NCBI GenBank assembly: GCA_026705345.1
Contig: JAPPAV010000044.1
Location: forward strand, 1-64,000
Reading direction: 5' to 3'
Source of the DNA: Gammaproteobacteria bacterium
GTDB taxonomy: Bacteria; Pseudomonadota; Gammaproteobacteria; Pseudomonadales; Azotimanducaceae
Length of the DNA: 64,000 nt
A model generated the notes under the pieces. That model was not told where the DNA came from. It worked only from the letters and a program-made list of their open reading frames with translations, and made no database searches. Shown piece after piece: positions 18,762 to 30,351 of this stretch. The position numbers were made by a program, and so were the translations under genes. The stretch's first letter is position 1. Each line of letters opens with the position of its first letter.

Positions 18762-18790
18762 GCGGGCGGCCACAAGGGCCGCCCCTACGG
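18762..18790. repeat. Dispersed hairpin, type A with GGCC stem
   Basis: GGCGGCC pairs with GGCCGCC across ACAAG and ends CCCCTACGG. Compared with other type A copies (GGCGACC/GGTCGCC), one A-T pair is a G-C pair, so both arms changed together. Confidence 0.85.
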
Positions 18791-18844
18791 CATGTCTCGT
18801 CGGTCTGAGTAATCCCACGGTGGCCAGTCGCGCAGGAACAAAGG

Positions 18845-18873
18845 CCGTAGCGGACGGGCTTTTCCCGTCCCGC
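18845..18873. repeat. Dispersed hairpin element, type B
   Basis: CGTAGCGGACGGG pairs with CCCGTCCCG across CTTTT. It has one change in the constant end (GTAGCGG) and one in the loop relative to the family. Confidence 0.75.
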
Positions 18874-18911
18874 CAGCCCACGGGCGCGTATGACGCCGGA
18901 AGGCGGAGTCG

Positions 18912-19394
18912 CTAGTCTCGGAAGTTGGTGAACTGCAGCGGGACGCCGTAGTCGCCGTCCTTGAGCTTGGCGATGATGGCCTGGAGGTCGTCCCGCTTTT
19001 TGCCGGTCACGCGAACCTGGTCGCCCTGGATCTGCGAGGAAACCTTGAGCCGGGTGTCCTTCACGGTCTTGACGATCTGCTTGCTGGCATCCCGGTCGAT
19101 GCCGCGCTTCAGGCCGAACGGCTGCCGCTTCTGTTTGCCCGATGCCTCGAGCGGCCGGGCGTCGAGGCAACCGATGTCCACCGAACGACGCGTCATCTTG
19201 TCCTTCAGGATGTCGACCAGTTGGTCGACCTGGAACTCTTCCTGGGCCCAGACGGTGACGACCTCCCCCTCCAGGTCGAAGCCGGCGTCCACGCCGCGGA
19301 AGTCGAACCGCGTGCGAAGTTCCCGCGACGACTGGTCGACCGCGTTGCGGACCTCTTGCAGATCGACTTCGGAAACCACATCGAAGGCAGGCAT
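18912..19394 (-). CDS. yajQ: YajQ-family nucleotide-binding protein
   Basis: From ATG 19394 the protein has 160 residues and the family start MPAFDVVSEVDLQEVRNAVD. It contains RFDFRGVDAGFDLEGE and the end VRVTGKKRDDLQAIIAKLK, LQFTNFRD. YajQ (UPF0234) proteins have two ferredoxin-like domains; members in Xanthomonas and Pseudomonas bind cyclic di-GMP and some phage factors. An in-frame ATG at 19439 exists but the extra residues are not conserved. The gene diverges from the adenosyltransferase gene with about 60 bases between starts. Confidence 0.95.
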   Translation of the reverse strand: MPAFDVVSEVDLQEVRNAVDQSSRELRTRFDFRGVDAGFDLEGEVVTVWAQEEFQVDQLVDILKDKMTRRSVDIGCLDARPLEASGKQKRQPFGLKRGIDRDASKQIVKTVKDTRLKVSSQIQGDQVRVTGKKRDDLQAIIAKLKDGDYGVPLQFTNFRD

Positions 19395-19455
19395 AATCAA
19401 TCCTCTACCGGGGGAGACGGTCGGCTGGACGAACCCCATTCGTCCTCGAAACTAC

Positions 19456-20025
19456 ATGAACGAGCGTTCTCGCCGCAACCGGATCGACCGCGTGACCACG
19501 CGGGGCGGCGATGCGGGCGAGACATCGCTCGCAGACGGCCGGCGCTACTCGAAGCACCATCCCCGGATCGAGTTGGTCGGCGCACTCGACGAAGCGACGA
19601 GCTTCATCGGTCTACTCGCCGAAGAGACGGATTCGCCCACGGCCGCACGGCTCAGAACGCTTCAGTCGCGGCTCTTCGACCTAGGTGCCTTGGCTGCTAC
19701 TGGTCGGACCGGCGCGGACTGGTCGGAACTGGCGAAGGACGTCGAACGGGACACGACCGCCCTGAACGAACGGCTGGAACCCCTACGCGAATTCGTTCTG
19801 CCGGGCGGAGGTCGGGCCGCAGCCACGGCGCACGTCGCCAGGACCGTCGTCCGGCGTGCGGAACGGGCTTGGTGGCGGGCCGCCGCAGATGCCGGGGAAC
19901 TCGCCGACACCGACGGTGGAGTCTTCCTCAACCGGTTGGCGGACTACCTGTTCGTGTGGGCGCGCACCCTTGCCCGGAACGAGGTTCTCTGGGAGCCGTT
20001 GGACGACCCTGGCGGTCCCGACTAG
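19456..20025 (+). CDS. PduO-type ATP:cob(I)alamin adenosyltransferase
   Basis: The 189-residue protein opens with the ATP-binding motif VTTRGGDAGETSLADG, followed by IELVGALDEATSFIGL, and has the C-terminal signature PGGGRAAATAHVARTVVRRAER and FLNRLADYLFVWAR. It adenosylates cob(I)alamin to make coenzyme B12. The start is the first ATG after the divergent promoter region; upstream codons in the same frame belong to the antisense of yajQ. No other cobalamin gene or B12-dependent enzyme lies in the window. Confidence 0.93.
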   Translation: MNERSRRNRIDRVTTRGGDAGETSLADGRRYSKHHPRIELVGALDEATSFIGLLAEETDSPTAARLRTLQSRLFDLGALAATGRTGADWSELAKDVERDTTALNERLEPLREFVLPGGGRAAATAHVARTVVRRAERAWWRAAADAGELADTDGGVFLNRLADYLFVWARTLARNEVLWEPLDDPGGPD

Positions 20026-20036
20026 TGCTCCCTGAG

Positions 20037-20711
20037 TCAGGGGGACTTACGCACGGTGCGCGTGAACTCGATGACTTTATGGCTCCTGCGGTCGTATTCG
20101 ACACTGATGGTGTAGGGCAATAGCTGATCATCCCAACCCGGATCATGAGCTGGCGGGAGCTCCTTTAGGCAACGCATGGTATTGAAGTAGAAGTCCTGAC
20201 CGTCACCGTGCTCCGATGTAATCCACTGTCCTCCCGCGTCGTCGCACTCCTGCTCGGCCCTCTCGTACTCCATCTCGTGTTCGGTGGGCGGCGACGGTTT
20301 CAGTTTGTACTTGGGGTACTCTGGTTTCGGTTCGTCCCCACCATGCCGCGCTATGTACTCGACCAAAGTTACATACCCGTCATGGTTGTCGGCCAGGAGA
20401 CTATCGAACAGCGCATCCCGACACTGACGGTAGCCTTGATCGTCGGAGCCTTCGGCGGGTTTTTCTCCGCATTCTCTGTTGGCGTTGGTTTCATATTCCT
20501 CCCACTTCTCCGCGCCAACGCGCTCAACGGCAGGGTTCCGGATTCCCTCGCGCCAGGCGTCGTATGTGGCCCGGCGTCTGTCGAGCCATGCTGAATAATC
20601 CTTACTGTACTGCTCAACCTTGGCGTCGTACGTCTCGTGGGTGTCGTAGATGGGAGAAGCACCAGCACTAAGGCCAGCGGCTAGGACAAGAGCGAGAAAG
20701 CCGGGTCTCAT
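20037..20711 (-). CDS. Exported protein of unknown function with EF-hand-like loop
   Basis: The 224-residue protein has a clear signal peptide (RPGFLALVLAAGLSAGAS) and a charged mature region with several Cys (ECGEKPAEG, QCRDALF, EQECDDAGG, MRCLKEL). ADNHDGYVTLVEY resembles an EF-hand loop with Asn3, Asp5, Gly6 and Glu12 but Ala at position 1, so calcium binding is uncertain. I recognise no family. It follows aceF on the same strand with a gap of 16 bases, yet has no obvious link to pyruvate metabolism. Its product should be periplasmic or secreted. Confidence 0.65.
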   Translation of the reverse strand: MRPGFLALVLAAGLSAGASPIYDTHETYDAKVEQYSKDYSAWLDRRRATYDAWREGIRNPAVERVGAEKWEEYETNANRECGEKPAEGSDDQGYRQCRDALFDSLLADNHDGYVTLVEYIARHGGDEPKPEYPKYKLKPSPPTEHEMEYERAEQECDDAGGQWITSEHGDGQDFYFNTMRCLKELPPAHDPGWDDQLLPYTISVEYDRRSHKVIEFTRTVRKSP

Positions 20712-20727
20712 AGGTCGCCGGAGTGGT

Positions 20728-22316
20728 CTAAAGCGCCAATCGCCGGAAGTCGCTTAGCAACTTTCCCAGGTCGACGATGAACCGTCCCGCCTCGGCGCCG
20801 TTGATTGCCCGGTGGTCGTAGGAGAGCGAAACCGGCAGCATCTTGCGGGGGACGAACGCCGCGCCATCCCATACCGGGCGGGTGTCGAGCCGGGCCACAC
20901 CGAGAATCGCGACTTCCGGCGCGTTGACGATCGGGGTGAAGCCCGTTCCTCCGATCGCGCCCAAGCTAGAGATCGTGAAGCTTCCGCCTTGCATTTCGTC
21001 GGGTTTCAGCTTTTTCGACCGAGCCGCTTCCGACAGGCGCGCGATTTCCACGGCCAATTCGTAGACGCCCTTGCCGCCTGCGTCACGCACCACGGGCACG
21101 ACCAAGCCGTCCTCGGTGTCCACGGCGAAACCGATGTGGTGATAGCGCTTGAAAATCAGCGACTTGACACCCGGGTCTAGCGAGGCGTTGAACTGCGGGT
21201 GCCGTTCGAGGGCGCGCACACAGGCCTTCATGATCAACGGCAGCGGCGTCAGCCTGACGCCTTTCGCCGCGGCTTCGTCCTTGAGTGAAGCGCGGAACGC
21301 CTCCAGGTCGGTGACGTCGAAATCGTCGTGCTGGGTGACATGCACCACGTGCTGCCAGCTTCGATGCAGGTTGACGGCGCCCCGGGCGCGAATTCGCGAC
21401 AGCGGCACGACCTCGATCTCGCCGAAACGCGAGAAGTCGACGGCCTCCATCGGCGCGATGGCAAGTCCCGGCACCGTCGGCGAGGCCAGCGTGCGCTTGA
21501 CGAACGACTTCACGTCGTCCTTGACGATTCGGCCACGGGCACCCGAACCGTTCACGGTCCCAAGATCGACGCCGAGCTCCCGAGCCAGACGTCGTACTGC
21601 GGGTCCCGCATAGACCTTGGTGGTGGTTAGTGTTTCCGGGGGTGTTTCGATGGACTCCGCAGTCGTCAAGGCCGCCGGCACCGGCTCGGCAGGCCTGGCT
21701 TCCGGGGGTGTTGTCGATTCGGGAGCGGTCGCGGGCAGATCTGCCGTTCGCTCCGCGTCCAACACCACCAGCACCGAGGCTTCTTCGACATCGTCGCCTT
21801 CGCCGACCGCGACCTCCACGATCCTGCCCGCGAACGGCGACGGAATCTCCATGGAAGCCTTCTCGGACTCGACGACGACGAGGAGGTCGTCCACCGCCAC
21901 CGCCTGCCCCTCGGACACGGCCACTTCGATCACCGACACGTTCTCCGCTTCGCCGACGTCGGGCAGGCGGATCTCCACGCGTTCCGTCCCCGTGGCGCGT
22001 TGCGCCCCGTCTGCGGACGGGGATTCCACAGGTTCCGCCTCGGCTGGCGGCGTCGCCTTCGCCTCCATGCCGTCCGGTTCGCCGTTGGAAATCTCCTCCA
22101 TGCGAAGGATCGCGTCGCCCGCGTTGACCACGTCGCCCAACGCGACGAGGATCTCGTCCACCGTTCCCGCGAACGGGGCAGGCACCTCCATCGACGCCTT
22201 GTCCGACTCGATGACGATGAGCGCGTCGTTCGTCGCGACCGCATCCCCCGGATCGACGCAGATCTCAATCACCTCCACGTCCTCGGCATCGCCGATGTCC
22301 GGGATCGTCACGTCCA

Positions 22317-22317
<1 letters not shown>
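20728..22317 (-). CDS. aceF: Pyruvate dehydrogenase E2, dihydrolipoyl acetyltransferase
   Basis: The 529-residue protein has two N-terminal lipoyl domains, each with the lipoylated lysine in its motif (ESDKASMEVPAPFAG and ESEKASMEIPSPFAG). A flexible Pro/Thr/Glu-rich linker, an E1/E3-binding domain (GPAVRRLARELGVDLGTVNG) and the acetyltransferase core ending VSLSYDHRAINGAEAGRF follow. The HRxxxG catalytic motif is DHRAINGAEAG. The ATG at 22317 overlaps the aceE stop by one base (TGATG), indicating translational coupling. A longer frame to 22611 is just antisense to nothing and in-frame with aceE's alternative frame, so it is rejected. No lpd (E3) gene follows. Confidence 0.97.
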
Positions 22318-25043
<2,726 letters not shown>

Positions 25044-25167
25044 CAGGCGGTCCTTCTAACGGGTTCGGATTATAAGACGATTGCCGTTCCGCCGACGGCA
25101 TGCCGCGTGGGAAAGCGGCCTATCGATCCTCGCGGCGGTTCGAGCGCTGACAGCAAACTGCGAGACC

Positions 25168-26082
25168 TCAGCCGACCGCCGGCAACGGCCACAACCGACA
25201 CGCACCCAGAACGCCACTCGCATCGCCATGTTCCGCAGTTGCTACCTGTGTCCGCCCTTCGTGCGAGAATCCGTAGCCGCCCATCCGCCGGGCGACATCC
25301 GGCGCCAATCCTTCGATATTGGACAATCCGCCGCCGAGAACGATCACATCCGGATCCAGAACGTTGACGATCTGCGCAAGCGACCGGGCGAGCATCGTCT
25401 TGTAGAGATCGACGCTTGGCGCGTCCGGCGAAATCTGCTCCGCGCTCAACCGTTCTCCGCTCAGTTCGTAGTGGGTGGCAGCGAGACCCGGACCCGAGAG
25501 GAACGTCTCCACGCAGTTGACGCGACCGCAATAGCACGGCCGATCCGCAAGGCCCGCCTCGAGGCGCTTCGTCGCAGGGTCCGAACGCAGGTACGGCAAC
25601 GGCGTGTGTCCCCACTCCCCGGCCACCGCGTTGGCCCCGGCAAGCAGTTGCCCGTCAACGACGATCCCCCCACCAACCCCCGTGCCGAGAATGACACCGA
25701 AGACCACCCGCGCGCCCTTGCCCGCACCGGCCAACGCTTCCGATAGGACCAGGCAGTTGCCGTCGTTGGCGATTCGCACGCGCCCGTCCAAGGCGGCGTT
25801 CAGGTCGTCGAGCAGCGGTCTGCCGTTCAGCCAGGTCGAATTGCAGTTCTTCATGGTTCGCGTCGACTCGACCCAAGCACCGGGTGTGCCGATGCCAACC
25901 GGTGGCCGGTCGTCGCAAGCGGCATCGATGCGACGCACAAGGTCGGCGAGCAACGTAACCGTGCCTTCGTAGTCCCGGGGTGTGGCTACCCGCTCGCGGG
26001 AAACGACCCGCCCGGTACGATCGAGGAGCACGGCTTCGATCTTCGTGCCGCCGAGGTCGATGCCGATGCGCAGGCCGCTCAC
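25168..26082 (-). CDS. ROK-family sugar kinase, fructokinase-like
   Basis: The 304-residue protein opens with the ATP-binding loop GIDLGGTKIEAVLLDRTG. It shows the ROK signature VFGVILGTGVGGGIVVDGQ, catalytic-region EWGHTPLPYL, and the zinc-binding set H in EWGH plus CYCGRVNCVE. Zinc-type ROK kinases with EWGHTPLP are usually annotated as fructokinase (Mak) or N-acetylglucosamine kinase. There is no DNA-binding domain, so it is an enzyme rather than a ROK repressor. Its ATG overlaps the ampD stop by four bases. With AmpD next to it, a role in recycling amino sugars from cell wall is attractive but inferred. Confidence 0.9.
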   Translation of the reverse strand: MSGLRIGIDLGGTKIEAVLLDRTGRVVSRERVATPRDYEGTVTLLADLVRRIDAACDDRPPVGIGTPGAWVESTRTMKNCNSTWLNGRPLLDDLNAALDGRVRIANDGNCLVLSEALAGAGKGARVVFGVILGTGVGGGIVVDGQLLAGANAVAGEWGHTPLPYLRSDPATKRLEAGLADRPCYCGRVNCVETFLSGPGLAATHYELSGERLSAEQISPDAPSVDLYKTMLARSLAQIVNVLDPDVIVLGGGLSNIEGLAPDVARRMGGYGFSHEGRTQVATAEHGDASGVLGACRLWPLPAVG

Positions 26083-26630
26083 CGCCCGAGCGCCCGGTAG
26101 AGCCGCGGCCAGTCGAACGCCGGCCCGGGGTCCGTCTTGCGCCCCGGTGCGATCTCCGAATGGCCGACCACGTCAGCAAGCGATAGACGCGGATAGTGGC
26201 GCAGGAGCACGGTGAGTACGTCGACCAGCTTGTTGTACTGGGGTTTGGTGTAGGGCCGGTCATCCGTGCCTTCGAGTTCGATCCCGATCGAATAGTCGTT
26301 GCATCGCTCGCGACCCCGGTGGCTCGAGACGCCGGCGTGCCACGCGCAGTGGTCGAACGCCACGAACTGGGAAACCTCACCGCGACGCGAGATCAGTAGA
26401 TGGCTCGACACACGTACGCCCGCGAGATCCCCGAGCGACGGATCCACCGTGGTGTCGAGGGTGTTCGTGAACAACGCCTCGACCAGCCCCGTGCCGAACT
26501 TCCCCGGCGGCAGCGAGATGCCGTGGATCACGACGAGGCAAACGTCCTCGGGATCAGGACGCGCGCTGGCGTTCGGCGATGCCATGCGCCTCGCGCCCCG
26601 CAGCCAATGATCGTCCGTGACGGTGTACAT
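26079..26630 (-). CDS. ampD: AmpD, 1,6-anhydro-N-acetylmuramyl-L-alanine amidase
   Basis: From ATG 26630 the protein has 183 residues, the usual AmpD length. The zinc ligands are visible: His36 in CLVVIHGISLPPG, His157 and Asp167 in VVGHSEIAPGRKTDPG. The catalytic Glu is in YSIGIELEG. It cleaves the stem peptide from anhydro-muropeptides in the cytoplasm during murein recycling. The longest frame runs back to 26957 over nadC and is rejected. The ampD and nadC start codons are only 12 bases apart on opposite strands, so their promoters must overlap each other's coding regions or lie further in. Confidence 0.95.
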   Translation of the reverse strand: MYTVTDDHWLRGARRMASPNASARPDPEDVCLVVIHGISLPPGKFGTGLVEALFTNTLDTTVDPSLGDLAGVRVSSHLLISRRGEVSQFVAFDHCAWHAGVSSHRGRERCNDYSIGIELEGTDDRPYTKPQYNKLVDVLTVLLRHYPRLSLADVVGHSEIAPGRKTDPGPAFDWPRLYRALGR

Positions 26631-26642
26631 ATACTCGCCAAT

Positions 26643-27479
26643 ATGGAACCCGACGCCGACACGGTCAAACGCAACGTCGCGGCAGCGCTCGCCGAGGATG
26701 TCGGCAGCGGCGACGTCAGTGCTGACCTCATCGACGAAGCGGCGCAGACCCGCGCCCGAATCGTAACCCGCGAGCCCGGCGTGTTCTGCGGGCGGGGGTG
26801 GGCCGAGGAGACGTGCCGACAGGTCGATCCGGCTATTCGTCTCGACTGGCGTGTCGACGACGGTGTGCGCATCGTGCCTGACGACGTATTGGTCGATCTC
26901 GAAGGGCCGGGCCGCGGTCTGCTGACCGCGGAGCGGACGGTGTTGAACTTCCTGCAACTGCTCTGCGGAACGGCCACACGGACTCGTCGATTCGTCGATG
27001 CCGTCGTTGGGAGTGGCGCTGTGATCCTGGATACCCGCAAGACCGTTCCCGGGCTACGCGTTGCACAGAAGTACGCCGTGAGAATCGGGGGCGGCAGAAA
27101 CCACCGCATGGGCCTCTACGACGCGATACTGCTCAAGGAGAACCACATCGCCGCAGCCGGGGGAATCGCCAGTGCGGTGTGCCAAGCGCGCCGCCGGCAC
27201 GCCGGGATGCCCGTCGAGGTGGAGGTGGAAGACCAAGATGAACTTGCGGAGGCCATCGCTGCCGGCGTGGATCGGATCCTGCTGGACAATTTCTCGATCG
27301 GCGATCTGCATTCCGCCGTTGCGGCGACCGCGAAGCGAGTGCCCCTGGAGGCTTCCGGCGGGATCACCCTCGACAACGTCGCCGCAGTCGCGCGGACCGG
27401 CGTGGACTACATCTCGGTGGGCGAGTTGACGAAGGACGTTACGCCAATCGACTTGTCGATGCGGTTCGTTGGGGATTGA
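26643..27479 (+). CDS. nadC: Nicotinate-nucleotide diphosphorylase (quinolinate PRTase)
   Basis: The 278-residue enzyme has the NadC order of motifs: EDVGSGDVSADLIDEA, ERTVLNFLQLLCGTATRTR, ILDTRKTVPGLRVAQKYAV, RIGGGRNHRMGLYDAILLKENH, VEVEVEDQDELAEAI and ASGGITLDNVAAVARTGVD. It makes nicotinate mononucleotide from quinolinate and PRPP in NAD synthesis. The ATG at 26643 fits homologous starts; upstream codons in frame are antisense to ampD. The nadC/ampD divergent pair is common in Gammaproteobacteria next to the pil cluster. Confidence 0.97.
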   Translation: MEPDADTVKRNVAAALAEDVGSGDVSADLIDEAAQTRARIVTREPGVFCGRGWAEETCRQVDPAIRLDWRVDDGVRIVPDDVLVDLEGPGRGLLTAERTVLNFLQLLCGTATRTRRFVDAVVGSGAVILDTRKTVPGLRVAQKYAVRIGGGRNHRMGLYDAILLKENHIAAAGGIASAVCQARRRHAGMPVEVEVEDQDELAEAIAAGVDRILLDNFSIGDLHSAVAATAKRVPLEASGGITLDNVAAVARTGVDYISVGELTKDVTPIDLSMRFVGD

Positions 27480-27561
27480 CCGAGACCGGAACGAAGGGAA
27501 AGGTTCGATGTGCTGGCACCGACGCCCACTCGGGGACAACAGCGACCCAAGCTGAATTAAC

Positions 27562-27637
27562 TGGTGCCGGAAGGCGGACTTGAACCGCCGACCTACTGAT
27601 TACGAATCAGTTGCTCTGCCGACTGAGCTATTCCGGC
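27562..27637 (-). tRNA. tRNA-Thr (anticodon CGT)
   Basis: The minus strand folds into a 76-base cloverleaf starting GCCGGAATAGCTCAG and ending in an encoded ACCA. The acceptor stem GCCGGAA pairs with TTCCGGC. The anticodon arm is ACTGA-TTCGTAA-TCAGT, giving anticodon CGT, and the T arm contains GTTCAAGTC. It reads ACG codons. Confidence 0.98.
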
Positions 27638-27667
27638 ACTGATCGGAGAAACCACCGTGGGGCGCGA

Positions 27668-27696
27668 AGCTTACCGGGTTGGACCGGTTGCGCCAA
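27668..27696 (-). promoter_or_regulatory. Possible promoter of tRNA-Thr
   Basis: On the minus strand TTGGCG and TAAGCT are 17 bases apart, about 30 bases upstream of the tRNA. The match to consensus is partial. Confidence 0.3.
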
Positions 27697-27742
27697 CAGT
27701 TCGGCTGCATCAGAGCCTGCGCGTGCCGCGCGAATCCCAACG

Positions 27743-29428
27743 CTACGCGAACACGGCCATGTGGTCGGCCGACGACTTCTGAGCGTTGCGAGTCGCTGCC
27801 ATCCAATCGGAGCTCCTTGCCGTGAGAGTTGCGGGTCCGAGTAGCTGCGTTCCCTCGGAAACACCTTCGGAAACGTCCGCGCGTATTCTCGGAAACTGAG
27901 GCAGTAGAGCCGGTTCGATGACTTCGCCATCCCGGCTGACGAATACGAAACCATCGTCCTCGGCCGCGATGTGGAAGGCACCGTGGTGCAGCAGCCGGTG
28001 GTGCGCGCTGCACAGCAGAACCAGGTTCGAAAGCCGGGTCTCGCCGCCGTCGATCCAATGCTCCACATGGTGCGCCTCGACGTAGCGCTGATGCGGACAG
28101 CCGGGGAAACGGCAGCGGTTGTGGTCGCGCAGCTTCAAGGCGCGCAGTAGCCGCGCCGGGACGACCCGCCGGCGGCGTTCGTAGTTCAGCAGGTTGCCCC
28201 GCGCATCCTCGATGAACTCGGTGACGTCGACATCGCAGGCGATCCGCCGGGCGTCCTCTTCGTCGACGCCCCAGTCCGGCTCGACATGATAGCGGGCACC
28301 GCCCTCGGCCGCCCGCTCGGCGAGCTCGTTGCGGTCGATGGTGAGCACCACCTCGTAGCGCTGGCCGGTGCGCCGTTCCCGGTTGCCCGGGCCGTTCGCC
28401 AGGTAGTGTTCGGCCACGTCCACGAGCGCGTCGGCATAGCGTTGCCCGGTGTTCGAGAGGTCGAACACCAACGAGGCCGGCAGGTCGTCCGATTCGGCTA
28501 CATCGTCGGCAACATCCACGTCCGGGCGTTCCGCTTCCGCGGAAACATCCCGGAGGCCCCCGGCGACCCTGGCGGGTTGCGCCACGCCGTCTGGGTGTTG
28601 CCCATTCGCCGCCACCTGGACGTTGGCGGAGCCGTTCGTTTCTTGCCTCCCCGCCTGTTCCGTCTCCGGCAGCTCGGCGACGTGTTCGGCATCCGCCGTC
28701 TCGCCATCTGCCGCCGCCGGTTCGGCATCTCCCGTCGGGGCAACGGCACGGCAATCCTCCGCCAGCACGGACTCGAAGTACGCCTCCCGTTCGTCCTTCC
28801 GGGCGTCGACGACCTTCTGCAGCGCCTTGATCACGAGTGCGCCGCGCTCGGCGGGCACGGCCGCGGTGACAACGAGCATGCCGTCCTCGTAGTGCCAGCT
28901 TAAGCTCCGCCGCTGCTCGCTCGGGATCCGTTCGACGTTGCTTCGGTCGACCCGTTCGCAGGTCCTGACCAGACTCTCCAGCTGCGCCGCGCTGCTGCGC
29001 CCGGCGATGTCCAGCAGCATCGCCTCGGTGTCACGCGTCGCCACCCGGGTGATGGCACGCACCTTGGAGTAGCTCAGGATCCCGTCGCGGAACGCCGCGT
29101 CGATGTCCGGCAGCCGTGCCAGGGCCCGGCCGATGCGGATGCGCTCCCGGGCGGCGCACGGTCCAAGCCCGCAGCGGTGGTCCAGCCAGTTGCCGAGACT
29201 GCAGTAGCCGCGCTCGTCCCAGCCGCGCCTGCGGTCCATGGCGGCGACGAGCTTGATGAAGCGCCAGTCCGCGAGGTTGATGTGGGCGGCCATGTCCGTG
29301 ACGGCACAACGCAGTTCGGCGGGGTCGTCGGGGATGAAGTCGAGTTCCGGGGATTCTTCGAGGACGGAATAGTCATCTTCGGGAATGAACTCGGCGTATT
29401 GCACGGTTTCTTGGGCGGGGTGGGACAT
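27743..29428 (-). CDS. DUF222 / HNH endonuclease domain protein
   Basis: The protein of about 561 residues has an N-terminal DUF222 (13E12-repeat) region (WLDHRCGLGPCAARERIRIG, LPDIDAAFRDGILSYSKVRA), a low-complexity acidic middle, and a C-terminal HNH nuclease domain (CRFPGCPHQRYVEAHHVEHW, then LSNLVLLCSAHHRLLHHG). Such proteins are abundant in Actinobacteria and often linked to mobile DNA; their biological role is unclear. The start at 29428 is chosen on composition, and in-frame ATGs at 29497 and 29545 remain possible. It lies between tRNA-Thr and the pilin genes. The region just upstream is strikingly AT-rich. Confidence 0.85.
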   Translation of the reverse strand: MSHPAQETVQYAEFIPEDDYSVLEESPELDFIPDDPAELRCAVTDMAAHINLADWRFIKLVAAMDRRRGWDERGYCSLGNWLDHRCGLGPCAARERIRIGRALARLPDIDAAFRDGILSYSKVRAITRVATRDTEAMLLDIAGRSSAAQLESLVRTCERVDRSNVERIPSEQRRSLSWHYEDGMLVVTAAVPAERGALVIKALQKVVDARKDEREAYFESVLAEDCRAVAPTGDAEPAAADGETADAEHVAELPETEQAGRQETNGSANVQVAANGQHPDGVAQPARVAGGLRDVSAEAERPDVDVADDVAESDDLPASLVFDLSNTGQRYADALVDVAEHYLANGPGNRERRTGQRYEVVLTIDRNELAERAAEGGARYHVEPDWGVDEEDARRIACDVDVTEFIEDARGNLLNYERRRRVVPARLLRALKLRDHNRCRFPGCPHQRYVEAHHVEHWIDGGETRLSNLVLLCSAHHRLLHHGAFHIAAEDDGFVFVSRDGEVIEPALLPQFPRIRADVSEGVSEGTQLLGPATLTARSSDWMAATRNAQKSSADHMAVFA

Positions 29429-29942
29429 AGTTGTGACCGAGAATGCAATGACACGATTTAGACTGTATATATTATCAGTATAACTTTCATTTATCATTGT
29501 TTTTATTGAAAAATAGTGTCTCTTTCTCCCTTCGGTTTTCTTCACGCGAGTGGCACCCCCGTCTCTGGGAGGACGTCGAACCCTTGCTCGGGGTGTCTCG
29601 CACGAGTCGTTGCTACGAATCTCGACCGATCCGCAACGGCATCCCCAACGCCCGTCGTCAAGCGACCATCAGAAACTGCCCCCCTGGCGACACGAAAACA
29701 GACCCCTCTGGATCAACGGCACAGCGCTGACGACCCTGGCCGATGGCTGCTTCCGCCTTCACGACGCCGCCTTCGAGGTCGCCGCGGGTGCGTTGAGCAG
29801 GCCGACGCGGCGCTTCTCGACACTCGTGGTCGCTCGTATCGCCTCGGGCGGTTCGCCGAGGGCGGGACGGGACAAGGCCGTCCCCTGCGGTCACAGTCCG
29901 GTCAAGTACCACTGCGAGCACCGCTCGGGTGACGCATGCCAC
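29429..29942. other. Gene-free stretch with AT-rich island and one repeat
   Basis: About 29445-29520 is very AT-rich in contrast with its surroundings and contains TATACT and GATAATATA, so it is a likely promoter region for the HNH gene. A hairpin repeat lies at 29861-29890. Apart from these I see nothing that looks coding. Confidence 0.6.
29861..29890. repeat. Dispersed hairpin, type B, degenerate
   Basis: GGGACGGGACAAGGCCGTCCCC has one base inserted in the second arm, and the end reads CCCCTGCGG instead of CCCCTACGG. It lies a short way downstream of the pilin-like gene ending at 29943. Confidence 0.7.
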
Positions 29943-30350
29943 CTACGCACATGGTCTTCCCCCGGGGAACACCCGGCAGATCGTCCGACCGGTTGAATCG
30001 GTCACCCTCGCCGTCCAGCTCTCACCCCCGTTCGCGGTCACATCGTAGACGACGCCGTCGTCGCTCGACGGCTTCCAGTCGATCGCGTCGGTCAGGGTGG
30101 CAATGCCGTTCGCCGCGTCGTATCGGCCGGCGCCGTAGATGCCCGTACGGAGCTTGTGGTCCTCCTGGAAGACCTCGATGGTCGTCACCTGCCTCACCAG
30201 CGCGGCATCCCGGGCCGTGCCGACGTAGTCCCGGTACGCGGGCACGGCGATCGCGGCCACGACGGCGATGACGGCCAGGACGATCAGGAGTTCCAGCAGC
30301 GAGAACCCCGTCGGCGGTCGGCGTGTTTTAACGCTCCCGGGCCACGCCAT
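29943..30350 (-). CDS. Type IV pilin-like protein with C-terminal disulfide loop
   Basis: From ATG 30350 the protein has 135 residues. It has a prepilin leader ending TRRPPTG, cut before FSLLELLIVLAVIAVV with Glu5, and the continuous hydrophobic helix ending AVPAYRDYVG. The tail has two cysteines eight residues apart (CRVFPGGRPC), typical of the disulfide-bounded loop of type IVa pilins. It begins one base after the stop of the preceding pilin gene. It should be processed by PilD in this window and assembled by PilB/PilC. Whether it is the major or a minor pilin is not clear. Confidence 0.88.
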   Translation of the reverse strand: MAWPGSVKTRRPPTGFSLLELLIVLAVIAVVAAIAVPAYRDYVGTARDAALVRQVTTIEVFQEDHKLRTGIYGAGRYDAANGIATLTDAIDWKPSSDDGVVYDVTANGGESWTARVTDSTGRTICRVFPGGRPCA

Positions 30351-30351
30351 C

